13,666 nucleotides of DNA, taken from contig CANGZO010000034.1 of NCBI GenBank assembly GCA_947458305.1, positions 1 to 13,666 on the forward strand. The letters run 5' to 3'. The stretch is from Comamonadaceae bacterium (GTDB taxonomy: Bacteria; Pseudomonadota; Gammaproteobacteria; Burkholderiales; Burkholderiaceae_C). Numbering within the stretch: the stretch's first letter is position 1; each line of letters begins with the position of its first letter. Below, in pieces: positions 7,615 to 13,666 of this stretch. The notes beneath the pieces are model-generated. The model ran no database searches and was not told the DNA's origin. It worked only from the letters and a program-made list of their open reading frames with translations. The position numbers were made by a program, and so were the translations under genes.

Positions 7615-7656
7615 GTGATGCACGCACGAGATGATGAAAACCCCTTGAGGTCTTGC
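7602..7656. terminator. Possible stem-loop between convergent genes
   Basis: GCAAGACCTC (7602-7611) and GAGGTCTTGC (7647-7656) are perfect 10-bp inverted arms around a 35-nt loop, overlapping the stop of the DUF2783-like gene. The convergent position fits a terminator, but the loop is long and there is no T-run, so intrinsic termination is doubtful. Confidence 0.3.
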
Positions 7657-7698
7657 TCAGACAGGCTGGGGTGAGTGCCAGAGCCCTTTCAACGGCCG

Positions 7699-9504
7699 TC
7701 ACCAGGTGTCAATCGCCAGCGTGCCATCAGCAGGCCGCACCCGCCCCGCTACCAACCCGGCCACCAACCATTCACGCGTATCAGCCGGATCAATCACCGC
7801 GTCGATCTCTAGCGTGGCCGCCATGTTGATCGCACTGCCGTTGTCGTATTGCTGCGCCAACAACTGCTCAAACAGCGCTTCGCGCTCAGGGCCTTCGGGC
7901 AAGGCTTCGAGTTCCTTGCGGTAACCCAAACGCACCGCACCCTCCAGGCCCATGCCACCAAACTCGCCCGTGGGCCAGGCCACGGTGCTCAGGGTTTGGT
8001 GAAAGCCCCCGCCGGTCATGGCCATCGCGCCCAAGCCATAGCCCTTGCGCAAGACCACACTGAGCAGCGGCACCCGCAGGTGCGCGGCTGCCACAAACAT
8101 GCGCGAGACATGACGCACCTGCGCCTGCGCTTCAATGTCCGGCCCGACCATGAAGCCGGGCGTGTCCACCAGGCTCACGATGGGCAGCCCGTGCGCGTTG
8201 CACAGTTGCATGAACCGCGCGGCTTTGTCGGCGGCATCGGCGTCGATCGCACCGCCCAGGTGCAGCGGGTTGTTGGCCATCAGGCCCACCGGACGCCCCG
8301 CGATGCGTGCCAGCGCCGTGTGGATGCCCAGGCCAAAACCAGTGCGCAAATGCAGCAAGCTGTCCACGTCGGCGATGCCCTGCATGGCGGTGCGGGTGTC
8401 GTACACGCGAACACGGTTTTCGGGCACCACATGGCGCAGGGCCTCGGTGGGCGGCGCTTGCCATTCGGCTTGCGCGTCCTGAAAGCACGACAGGTAATGC
8501 CGTGCCGCAGCCACCGCTTGCGCTTCGTTGTCCACCAGGATGTCGATCACACCGTTGCCGTGCTGCACACCACTGGGCCCAATCTGCTCGGGCTTGAACA
8601 CACCCAAGCCCCCGCCTTCGACCATGGCCGGGCCGCCCATGCCGATGTTGCTGTCTCGGGTTGCAATGATCACGTCGCAGCATCCCAGCAGGGCCGCGTT
8701 GCCCGCAAAGCAGCGCCCCGCCACCACGCCCACCACCGGCACACGGCCGTTCAGGCGCGCAAAAGAGGCGAAAGTGGTCAAGTTCAGGCCCGCCACGATG
8801 GCCACATCGACATCTCCTGGGCGGCCGCCGCCGCCTTCGGCGAACAGCACCACGGGCAGCTTGTTTTGCAAGGCCACGCCCAGCATGCGGTCTGTCTTTT
8901 GGTGGTTGCGCATGCCTTGTGTGCCCGCCAGCACCGTGAAGTCATAGGCCATGACCACCACGCGTTGGCCATTCACGCAGCCGATGCCGGTGACCATGCC
9001 GTCCGCAGGCGTGTTGCGCATGAGGTCGTCAGCACTGCGGCGGCGGCTTTGCGCGGCCACGGCCAGTGCGCCGTATTCCACGAATGAGTCAGGGTCACAC
9101 AGGTCGGCGATGTTTTCTCGGGCGGTGCGCAGCCCCAGGGCGTGGCGCTTGGCCACGGCTTCGGGGCGTGCCGCGTCATGGGTGAAGGCCAAGCGATCTT
9201 GCAGCTTTTGCAGGTCGGCCCGGTCCTTAGAAGATGGGGCAGCTAAGGTGTTGGCGGCAGGCGCCTGAAGCTGGGGGGCGTCCTCGGTCAAGGGCATCAG
9301 CACACCCAGCACATCGCCTTCGGTCACCGCCTCACCTGCCCGAAAGTACAACTCGCCCACACGCCCGGCTTGGCTGGCCCGAATTTCATGTTCCATCTTC
9401 ATGGCTTCCAAAATCACCAAGACATCGCCAGTGGCCACGGCCGCACCGGGGGCCACCAACCATTGAACCAGTTGGGCCTGTAGAGGGGAATGGATGTTTT
9501 GCAT
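7699..9504 (-). CDS. Biotin carboxyl carrier-carboxyltransferase fusion (acyl-CoA carboxylase)
   Basis: A 601-residue fusion. Residues 1-72 are a biotinyl domain with the canonical EAMKMEHEI, Lys36 being the biotinylation site. A linker rich in Ala and Pro (about 73-92) leads to an acyl-CoA carboxyltransferase of the AccD/PccB type: FAEGGGGRPGD, then GRCFAGNAALLGCCDVIIAT and NIGMGGPAMVEGGGLG in the N-half, and VSLVDTPGFMVGPDIEA and RKGYGLGAMAMTGGGF in the C-half. The carrier would bring carboxybiotin to an acyl-CoA. The ATP-dependent biotin carboxylase is missing here: the region upstream of 9504 holds only a divergent asparaginase gene. The layout resembles the C-terminal half of single-chain carboxylases of about 1,100 residues. 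The substrate (acetyl-, propionyl- or another acyl-CoA) is unknown. Confidence 0.9.
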   Translation of the reverse strand: MQNIHSPLQAQLVQWLVAPGAAVATGDVLVILEAMKMEHEIRASQAGRVGELYFRAGEAVTEGDVLGVLMPLTEDAPQLQAPAANTLAAPSSKDRADLQKLQDRLAFTHDAARPEAVAKRHALGLRTARENIADLCDPDSFVEYGALAVAAQSRRRSADDLMRNTPADGMVTGIGCVNGQRVVVMAYDFTVLAGTQGMRNHQKTDRMLGVALQNKLPVVLFAEGGGGRPGDVDVAIVAGLNLTTFASFARLNGRVPVVGVVAGRCFAGNAALLGCCDVIIATRDSNIGMGGPAMVEGGGLGVFKPEQIGPSGVQHGNGVIDILVDNEAQAVAAARHYLSCFQDAQAEWQAPPTEALRHVVPENRVRVYDTRTAMQGIADVDSLLHLRTGFGLGIHTALARIAGRPVGLMANNPLHLGGAIDADAADKAARFMQLCNAHGLPIVSLVDTPGFMVGPDIEAQAQVRHVSRMFVAAAHLRVPLLSVVLRKGYGLGAMAMTGGGFHQTLSTVAWPTGEFGGMGLEGAVRLGYRKELEALPEGPEREALFEQLLAQQYDNGSAINMAATLEIDAVIDPADTREWLVAGLVAGRVRPADGTLAIDTW

Positions 9505-9593
9505 CCACTCATTGTGCTGGGCTGCCCATGCGACAGGGGGTCAAGTCCGGGACAATTTAAACTGGTTTTTTCTTGTCAAAAAACCCCCAATCC

Positions 9594-10610
9594 ATGAACT
9601 TCGAACCCCTGATCGAGTTGACCCGCAACGGCGTGCAGGAATGCGTGCACATGGGTGCCCTGGCTGTGACCGACACCGAGGGTCGCGTGCTGGCGCAAGT
9701 GGGCAATCCGCATTGGCTGTGCTTCACCCGATCCACCCTCAAGGCCATGCAGGCCTTGCCGCTGATCCAGTCAGGCGGCGTGGCGCATTTCGGCTTCACC
9801 CCCTCAGAGCTCGCCATGATGTGCGCCAGCCACAACGGCGAAGAGATGCATGTCGAGCAGGTGTCCTCCATTCTGCGCAAAAGCGGCACCACCACGCGCC
9901 AGATGCGCTGCGGCTGCCATGTTCCCTACCGCTTCACCTTTTTTGACCGGCCCATACCCGAAGGCTTTGCCTACGACGAGCGGCACCACAATTGCAGTGG
10001 CAAGCACGGCGGCTTTCTGGCGTACTGCGTGCAGCACGGCCTGCCCACCGACACGTACACCGAGGTCGACCACCCGCTGCAGCAAAAAATTCGCCAGACC
10101 GTGGCGCACTTGGCGGGGTTGACCGAAGAACAGCTGGCGCTGGGCATCGACGGTTGCTCGGCCCCCAACTACGCCATGCCCTTGTCACGCTTGGCCCGCA
10201 GCTATGCCCGGTTGGCGAGGCCTGAATCGGACGGCTTGTACGGCGAGAGCCTGCAACAGCTGGGCCAGGCCATGAGCGCCCACCCTGAATTGGTCTCGGG
10301 CACCGACCGCAACGACGCTGACTTCATGCGCGCAAGCCGTGGCGACTGGGTGACCAAGGTGGGCGCCGACGGCGTGCAGGTGGTGGGCAGCCGCTCACGT
10401 GGCCAAGCCCTGGCCATCAAGATCATGGACGGCAACAAGGTGGCGCTGTTTGCCGCGACCGTGGATGCGCTGGACCAGCTGGGTTGGCTGGACGATGCGC
10501 AGCGCCAAGACTTGGCCCCTTGGCGCGCCCAGGTGTTGCTGAATGTGGCGGGTGTTCCTGTGGGGGAGCGGCGCAGCGTGTTCAAGCTGCAAATGGGCGT
10601 GCAAGCCTGA
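9594..10610 (+). CDS. Asparaginase II family (PF06089, Rhizobium etli type)
   Basis: Hydrolyses L-asparagine to aspartate and ammonia; 338 residues, cytosolic (no signal peptide). It belongs to the zinc-containing R. etli-type asparaginases, unrelated to E. coli AnsA/AnsB. The key residues I recall for R. etli ReAV (Ser48/Lys51, Ser80, Cys135/Lys138/Cys189) appear here one position lower: Ser47 and Lys50 in TRSTLK, Ser79 in CASHNGEEMH, Cys134 and Lys137 in NCSGKHGG, Cys188 in IDGCSAPNY. Lys255 in VTKVGADG is likely the second catalytic lysine. ATG 9594 is chosen; an in-frame TTG at 9573 would add seven residues. It is divergent from the carboxyltransferase gene (89-bp gap) and convergent with yggS. 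Confidence 0.93.
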   Translation: MNFEPLIELTRNGVQECVHMGALAVTDTEGRVLAQVGNPHWLCFTRSTLKAMQALPLIQSGGVAHFGFTPSELAMMCASHNGEEMHVEQVSSILRKSGTTTRQMRCGCHVPYRFTFFDRPIPEGFAYDERHHNCSGKHGGFLAYCVQHGLPTDTYTEVDHPLQQKIRQTVAHLAGLTEEQLALGIDGCSAPNYAMPLSRLARSYARLARPESDGLYGESLQQLGQAMSAHPELVSGTDRNDADFMRASRGDWVTKVGADGVQVVGSRSRGQALAIKIMDGNKVALFAATVDALDQLGWLDDAQRQDLAPWRAQVLLNVAGVPVGERRSVFKLQMGVQA

Positions 10611-10648
10611 AAGGCCTGAAAGGTCAGAGCCGCACGCCACCTCTGTAG

Positions 10649-10670
10649 CGCTGAGCCAGGGGTCTCAGCG
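10649..10670. terminator. Possible terminator hairpin between asparaginase and yggS
   Basis: CGCTGAG (10649-10655) and CTCAGCG (10664-10670) form a perfect 7-bp stem with an 8-nt loop in the 54-bp convergent gap, overlapping the yggS stop codon. Only a short TTT follows, so it is a weak candidate. Confidence 0.35.
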
Positions 10671-11348
10671 TTTGCCAAAAATCGCCGTACCCACCCGCAC
10701 CATGGTGCTACCCTCGGCGATGGCGGCCGCCATGTCGGCGCTCATGCCCATCGACAAGGTGTCCAGCGGCAGGCCTTGCGCGCGCAATTGCTCGAACAGG
10801 TCTTTCGACTGGCGGTGCACTGTGCGCATCTGGGCATCGGTTTCGGCAGGCTCGGGAATGGTCATGAGGCCGCGCAACTGCAAGCGCGGCAAGGTGGCTA
10901 CGGCCTGTGCCAGCGAAGGCAGGTCTTGCGGGCTCACGCCGGATTTGGTCTCGCCACCGTCCACATTCACCTGAATACACACCTGCAAAGGCGGCAGGTG
11001 CTCGGGGCGCTGCTCAGACAGGCGTTGGGCGATCTTGAGGCGGTCGATGCTGTGCACCCAGTCAAAGTGCTCGGCCACCAAGCGCGTCTTGTTGCTCTGG
11101 ATCGGGCCGATACAGTGCCAAACCAGCGGCAAATCGCGCAAGGCCGTGATTTTGTCCACCGCTTCCTGGATGTAGTTTTCGCCAAAATCGGTTTGCCCTG
11201 CGGCGTGTGCCGTGCGCACGGCGTCGGCGCTCCAGGTCTTGGACACGGCCAGCAGCTGAACACTGCCAGGCGCGCGCCCGGCGGATTGGCAAGCGGCGGC
11301 CATTTGCGCCCTGACCCGTGCGATGTTGTCGGCGATCAAAGTGTTCAT
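10665..11348 (-). CDS. yggS: YggS/PLPBP family pyridoxal phosphate homeostasis protein
   Basis: A 227-residue single-domain TIM-barrel protein (alanine-racemase N-terminal fold) that binds PLP but has no known catalytic turnover; it buffers PLP and affects amino- and keto-acid balance. Seen: LLAVSKTWSADAV (32-44) with the PLP lysine Lys37, FGENYIQEAVDK, WHCIGPIQSNKTR, HSIDRLKIAQRL, and the C-terminal phosphate-binding LSMGMSADMAAAIAEGSTMVRVGTAIFG (the core SMGMSADMAAAI is well conserved). Length and motifs are typical. It is divergent from the dehydrogenase gene at 11470 (121-bp gap) and convergent with asparaginase. No Shine-Dalgarno is obvious before ATG 11348. Confidence 0.95.
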   Translation of the reverse strand: MNTLIADNIARVRAQMAAACQSAGRAPGSVQLLAVSKTWSADAVRTAHAAGQTDFGENYIQEAVDKITALRDLPLVWHCIGPIQSNKTRLVAEHFDWVHSIDRLKIAQRLSEQRPEHLPPLQVCIQVNVDGGETKSGVSPQDLPSLAQAVATLPRLQLRGLMTIPEPAETDAQMRTVHRQSKDLFEQLRAQGLPLDTLSMGMSADMAAAIAEGSTMVRVGTAIFGKR

Positions 11349-11469
11349 GGCGTCGAGCGTACCAAACCCGCCCGTGTCGCCCAGCGGTCAGCCGAAAGCA
11401 CCCGGTGCGCGCCAGAACACCGACAGACTGCTAAATTAGCCGTTTTATTCACTTCTAAAAGAGACAGCC

Positions 11470-12375
11470 ATGAGTCAAATTGCCGCCAAAACCTACGAAG
11501 CCACCCCTGCCCGAAAAGTGGCCTTTTTGGGCTTGGGCGTGATGGGTTACCCCATGGCGGGCCATTTGGCCCGTGCTGGCCACCACGTCACCGTGTACAA
11601 CCGCAGCGCCGCCAAAGCCGCCGCCTGGGCTGCCGAATGCCCCGGTAACGCCACAGCGCCCACCCCGCGCGAAGCGGCTGCCGGTGCCGACATCGTGTTC
11701 GCCTGCGTGGGCAACGACGCCGATCTGCGCAGCGTGGTGTTGGGTCCAGACGGTGCGTTTGCCGGCATGAAGCCCGGCGCGATTTTTGTCGACCACACCA
11801 CGGCCTCTGCCGAAGTGGCACGCGAGTTGTATGCCGCGGCCCAAAAGTTGGGCCTGCACTTTGTTGACGCACCGGTCTCTGGCGGCCAGGCGGGCGCTCA
11901 AAACGGCATGCTCACCGTGATGTGCGGCGGCGATGCTGCGGCGTTTGACAACGTCAAGCCTGCGGCCATGGCGTTTTCGCGTGCCTTCACCCTGTTGGGC
12001 GCTTCGGGCGCGGGGCAGTTGGCCAAGATGGTCAACCAGATCTGCATCGCGGGCTTGGTGCAAGGCTTGTCCGAGGCGATTGCTTTCGGCCAACAAGCCG
12101 GCTTGGACATGCACCAGGTGCTGGACGTGATTGGCAAGGGCGCCGCCCAAAGTTGGCAGCTCGACAACCGTGGCAAGACCATGGCCGATGACAAGTTCGA
12201 ATTTGGATTTGCGGTGGACTGGATGCGCAAGGACCTGGGCCTGGTGCTCGACGAAGCCAAGCGCAATGGTGCCCGTTTGCCCGTCACCGCATTGGTCGAT
12301 CAGTTCTACGCCGATGTGCAAAAAATGGGTGGCGGCCGTTGGGACACGTCCAGCTTGATCCGCCGTTTGCGCTGA
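11470..12375 (+). CDS. 3-Hydroxyisobutyrate dehydrogenase-family NAD(P)-dependent reductase
   Basis: Beta-hydroxyacid dehydrogenase of 301 residues, oxidising a beta-hydroxyacid (such as 3-hydroxyisobutyrate) or reducing a semialdehyde (such as tartronate semialdehyde). Seen: the Rossmann motif FLGLGVMGYPMAGHLARAG (19-37), the substrate loop VDAPVSGGQAGAQNG (132-146), the catalytic lysine Lys186 in GQLAKMVNQ, and the C-terminal helical domain with KDLGLVLDEA (254-263). About 15 residues precede the first strand, slightly longer than usual. A weak purine-rich ribosome site (AAAGAGA) lies before ATG 11470. It is followed by a strong terminator. The substrate is unresolved among HIBADH, GarR/GlxR and succinic-semialdehyde reductase types. 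Confidence 0.9.
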   Translation: MSQIAAKTYEATPARKVAFLGLGVMGYPMAGHLARAGHHVTVYNRSAAKAAAWAAECPGNATAPTPREAAAGADIVFACVGNDADLRSVVLGPDGAFAGMKPGAIFVDHTTASAEVARELYAAAQKLGLHFVDAPVSGGQAGAQNGMLTVMCGGDAAAFDNVKPAAMAFSRAFTLLGASGAGQLAKMVNQICIAGLVQGLSEAIAFGQQAGLDMHQVLDVIGKGAAQSWQLDNRGKTMADDKFEFGFAVDWMRKDLGLVLDEAKRNGARLPVTALVDQFYADVQKMGGGRWDTSSLIRRLR

Positions 12376-12386
12376 TCGCCGAGGGC

Positions 12387-12405
12387 ACCCCACACGTCGT
12401 GGGGT
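12387..12405 (+). terminator. GC-rich hairpin after the dehydrogenase gene
   Basis: ACCCCAC (12387-12393) and GTGGGGT (12399-12405) pair perfectly around a 5-nt loop, 11 nt past the stop codon. There is no T-run, so it is likely a 3'-end stabilising hairpin or an accessory to the terminator just downstream. Confidence 0.4.
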
Positions 12406-12413
12406 CTGAAACC

Positions 12414-12440
12414 AAAAAACGACCCGAGGGTCGTTTTTTT
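12414..12440. terminator. Bidirectional intrinsic terminator
   Basis: The A-run AAAAAA, stem CGACCC/GGGTCG and T-run TTTTTTT form a classic hairpin flanked by A and T tracts, so it works on both strands. It lies between the convergent dehydrogenase (ends 12375) and BON lipoprotein (ends 12458) genes and should serve both. Confidence 0.88.
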
Positions 12441-12457
12441 GATGGGCGTTAACCTCT

Positions 12458-13084
12458 TCAGCGCTTGGTGGTGGGCTGGCTCAAGCGTTTGAGTTCTTCT
12501 TCCGAGATTTCGTCAAACACCCGAACCACTTTCACCACGCCGCCCATGCCCCGCACGATGTCGGTGGCCCGTTTGGCCTCGCGGCTCGTCACACGGCCCA
12601 TCAGGTAAACGATGCCGCGCTCGGTGACCACTTTAACGGCATTGGCTTGCAGGTCTTTGGCGTCAATGAAGGCGGCCTTGACGCGGCTGGTGATCACCGT
12701 GTCTTTGGAGCGTTGCGTCAAGGAGCTGGCGGGCATCTGTGCCAAATCGTTCACCACCGACACCACGTTTTCCTGGCTTTGCGCAATCTTTTCGATGCGT
12801 TCTTTTTCGGCCGCCGTGGTGACTTCGCCGGTCAGCAGCACTTTGCGGTTGAAACTGGTCACGTTCAAATGGATGCGATCGCCTAACTCTTGGCGCACGG
12901 CGGAGGCAATTTTGATCTCAATCGCTTGGTCTTCTACCTGTGCACCCGAGGTGCGGCGGTCGGTGACCATGATGCCCGTGGCGACTGCGCCGCCCAGCAG
13001 CAAAGGTGCACAGCCCGTCAGACCAGTCACTGCCACAGCCAAAACGGCACCCGAAAACACCAGAGATTGAAGATTGCGTTTCAT
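12458..13084 (-). CDS. Dual-BON-domain outer-membrane lipoprotein (DolP/YraP-like)
   Basis: A 208-residue lipoprotein. Its signal peptide (basic MKRN, hydrophobic core, lipobox LTGC) places the lipidated cysteine at Cys25. Two BON domains follow: about 50-117 (IEIKIASAVRQELGDRIHLN, then VLLTGEV) and about 125-195 (DTVITSRVKAAFIDAKDL, then IVYLMGRV). In Proteobacteria such proteins sit in the outer membrane, bind anionic phospholipid and protect envelope integrity. The start is well supported: AGGAG lies 9 nt upstream, inside the SIS gene, and the SIS stop TAA directly abuts this ATG (TAAATG), so the two genes are likely translationally coupled. The SIS/BON-lipoprotein pairing matches the diaA-dolP(yraP) neighbourhood of E. 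coli. Confidence 0.93.
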   Translation of the reverse strand: MKRNLQSLVFSGAVLAVAVTGLTGCAPLLLGGAVATGIMVTDRRTSGAQVEDQAIEIKIASAVRQELGDRIHLNVTSFNRKVLLTGEVTTAAEKERIEKIAQSQENVVSVVNDLAQMPASSLTQRSKDTVITSRVKAAFIDAKDLQANAVKVVTERGIVYLMGRVTSREAKRATDIVRGMGGVVKVVRVFDEISEEELKRLSQPTTKR

Positions 13085-13531
13085 TTAAAGAGGCTCCTGT
13101 TCGCCCAACAATTGGGTATCGATTCCATCACACAGACAATGCAGCACCAAGTGCTGCACTTCACAAATTCGTGCCGCCCGTTCGTGGGGCACGCACACAT
13201 GCACATCGGTTTCGCGCAATTGGCGACCTAAAGCGCCGCCTTGGTGGCCGGTCAAGGCCAGTACACTCATCTCCCGCTCATGCGCCGCTTGCGCCGCCTG
13301 AACCAATGCCGACTCGCTGCCATCGGTGCTGATGAGCACCAGCACATCGCCCGTCTGGCCCAGCGCCAAGATTTGTTTGGCCAGAGCCTGACCATCGCTC
13401 CAGCGGGTGGCCATCAGGGCGTCTGAAGACAAGCACACGGCCGCCAGACCTGGGCGGTCCCGCTCAAAGCCACCCACCAGCAGGTTCACCAGGTATTGGG
13501 CCAAGGCGCTGGACGAACCCATACCGCCCCC
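13085..13531 (-). CDS. SIS-domain protein (DiaA/GmhA-like), N-terminus lost at a junction
   Basis: Sugar-isomerase fold protein, recognisable from GGGMGSSSALAQ to the C-terminus: GGFERDRPGLAA, ALGQTGDVLVLISTDGSES, LALTGHQGG, TDVHVCVPHERAARI, then HLVLHCLCDGIDTQLLGEQE. This is about 149 residues; the first 45 or so of the family are missing. The frame continues to 13666, but those codons come from a telomere-like repeat and AT-rich foreign DNA. The phosphoheptose-isomerase glutamine (Gln172 of E. coli GmhA, from memory) is Cys here (RICEVQ), while the His180 equivalent is kept. A non-catalytic DiaA-like role, in replication initiation or upstream of the BON lipoprotein, is therefore more likely than heptose synthesis. 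The stop TAA abuts the next ATG. Confidence 0.8.
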   Translation of the reverse strand, partial: GGGMGSSSALAQYLVNLLVGGFERDRPGLAAVCLSSDALMATRWSDGQALAKQILALGQTGDVLVLISTDGSESALVQAAQAAHEREMSVLALTGHQGGALGRQLRETDVHVCVPHERAARICEVQHLVLHCLCDGIDTQLLGEQEPL

Positions 13532-13548
13532 CAAAACCCCAAAACCCC
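13529..13548. repeat. Ciliate-type telomere repeat C4A4C4A4C4
   Basis: Exactly 20 bp reading CCCC-AAAA-CCCC-AAAA-CCCC on the plus strand. This is the double-stranded telomere of Oxytricha/Stylonychia-type macronuclear nanochromosomes, with the C-rich strand 5' of the chromosome body, as it should be. It marks a sharp change from GC-rich bacterial coding DNA on the left to about 35% GC on the right. Confidence 0.75.
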
Positions 13549-13589
13549 GTTTTCCGTGAATTACTAATAGTTGATAATATAATTTATGT

Positions 13590-13666
13590 TCATTGATTAT
13601 CGTCGTCCTCATCATCATCATCTTCCTCATCGCTGTTTGCAGACTGAGACTAAGATGAGTCTTCAT
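13590..13666 (-). CDS. 3' end of a probable ciliate gene (acidic tail, TGA stop)
   Basis: Read on the minus strand from 13664, 24 codons end in TGA (13592-13590). They encode a Ser/Gln-rich stretch followed by the strongly acidic SDEEDDDDEDDDNQ, typical of eukaryotic C-terminal tails. The fifth codon is TAG (13652-13650), which is Gln in hypotrich ciliates, where only TGA stops. A 41-nt AT-rich trailer (13589-13549) separates the stop from the telomere, a normal subtelomeric length there. The protein is not identifiable from this fragment. It is short, so chance is possible, but stop, code, composition and telomere all agree. Confidence 0.5.

Noticed and set aside
13529..13548. Phase-variable repeat tract inside the SIS gene
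   Set aside because: The 8-bp unit could shift frame, but the match to the exact 20-bp ciliate telomere and the composition break at its edge favour a chimeric join.
13586..13666. His-rich leader peptide (plus strand, ATG 13586, HHHHLPH), like a his-operon attenuator
   Set aside because: There is no ribosome site and no following stop or attenuator structure, and the histidines come from a CAT repeat that is better explained as the complement of an Asp/Glu-rich ciliate tail.
1..13666. CRISPR array, tRNA/rRNA genes, phage or defence island
   Set aside because: I found no direct-repeat arrays, cloverleaf or rRNA signatures, or defence or phage proteins. Apart from the REP/RAYT elements and the right-end junction, the region looks like ordinary chromosome.

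Overview
Most of the window (positions 1 to about 13,530) is GC-rich, densely packed bacterial chromosome. Protein resemblance, gene content and the REP/RAYT elements point to a freshwater-type betaproteobacterium of the order Burkholderiales, probably family Comamonadaceae. This placement is by recognition only. The genes are ordinary catabolic and housekeeping genes: no tRNA, rRNA, CRISPR array or prophage is visible, and no gene-free gap exceeds 300 bases.

Layout: (1) 1-824, minus: 5' part of an omega-amino acid (beta-alanine):pyruvate aminotransferase with a GTG start. (2) 1009-4374, plus: purU (formyltetrahydrofolate deformylase), a LysR-type regulator and a GlcD-like FAD-linked oxidase without its usual GlcE/GlcF partners. 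(3) 4386-4965: a two-armed REP element (REPIN) next to a REP-associated tyrosine transposase (RAYT) whose third codon is a stop. (4) 5059-7614, plus: a perfect 18-bp palindrome over a likely promoter, then marR, an aromatic-hydroxylase-type flavoprotein and a 62-residue DUF2783-like protein. A decayed single REP supplies the hydroxylase stop codon. (5) 7699-9504, minus: a biotin-carrier plus carboxyltransferase fusion with no biotin carboxylase nearby. (6) 9594-10610, plus: a Rhizobium etli-type (PF06089) asparaginase with its catalytic and zinc residues intact. (7) 10665-11348, minus: a YggS/PLPBP PLP-homeostasis protein, divergent from a 3-hydroxyisobutyrate dehydrogenase-family reductase (11470-12375, plus), which ends at a strong bidirectional terminator. 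(8) 12458-13531, minus: a dual-BON lipoprotein (DolP/YraP-like) immediately downstream of a SIS-domain gene.

The right end is the surprise. At 13529-13548 lies an exact C4A4C4A4C4, the 20-bp double-stranded telomere of hypotrich ciliate macronuclear nanochromosomes. It is in the correct orientation and is followed to the window end by DNA of about 35% GC. On the minus strand this AT-rich tail reads as the 3' end of a eukaryotic gene: an acidic C-terminus, one in-frame TAG (glutamine in these ciliates), a TGA stop, a 41-nt trailer and then the telomere. The best explanation is a chimeric join between a bacterial contig and a ciliate nanochromosome end (environmental sample, or ciliate host or prey), which cuts off the N-terminus of the SIS gene. 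This is inferred from sequence alone and needs read-level confirmation.
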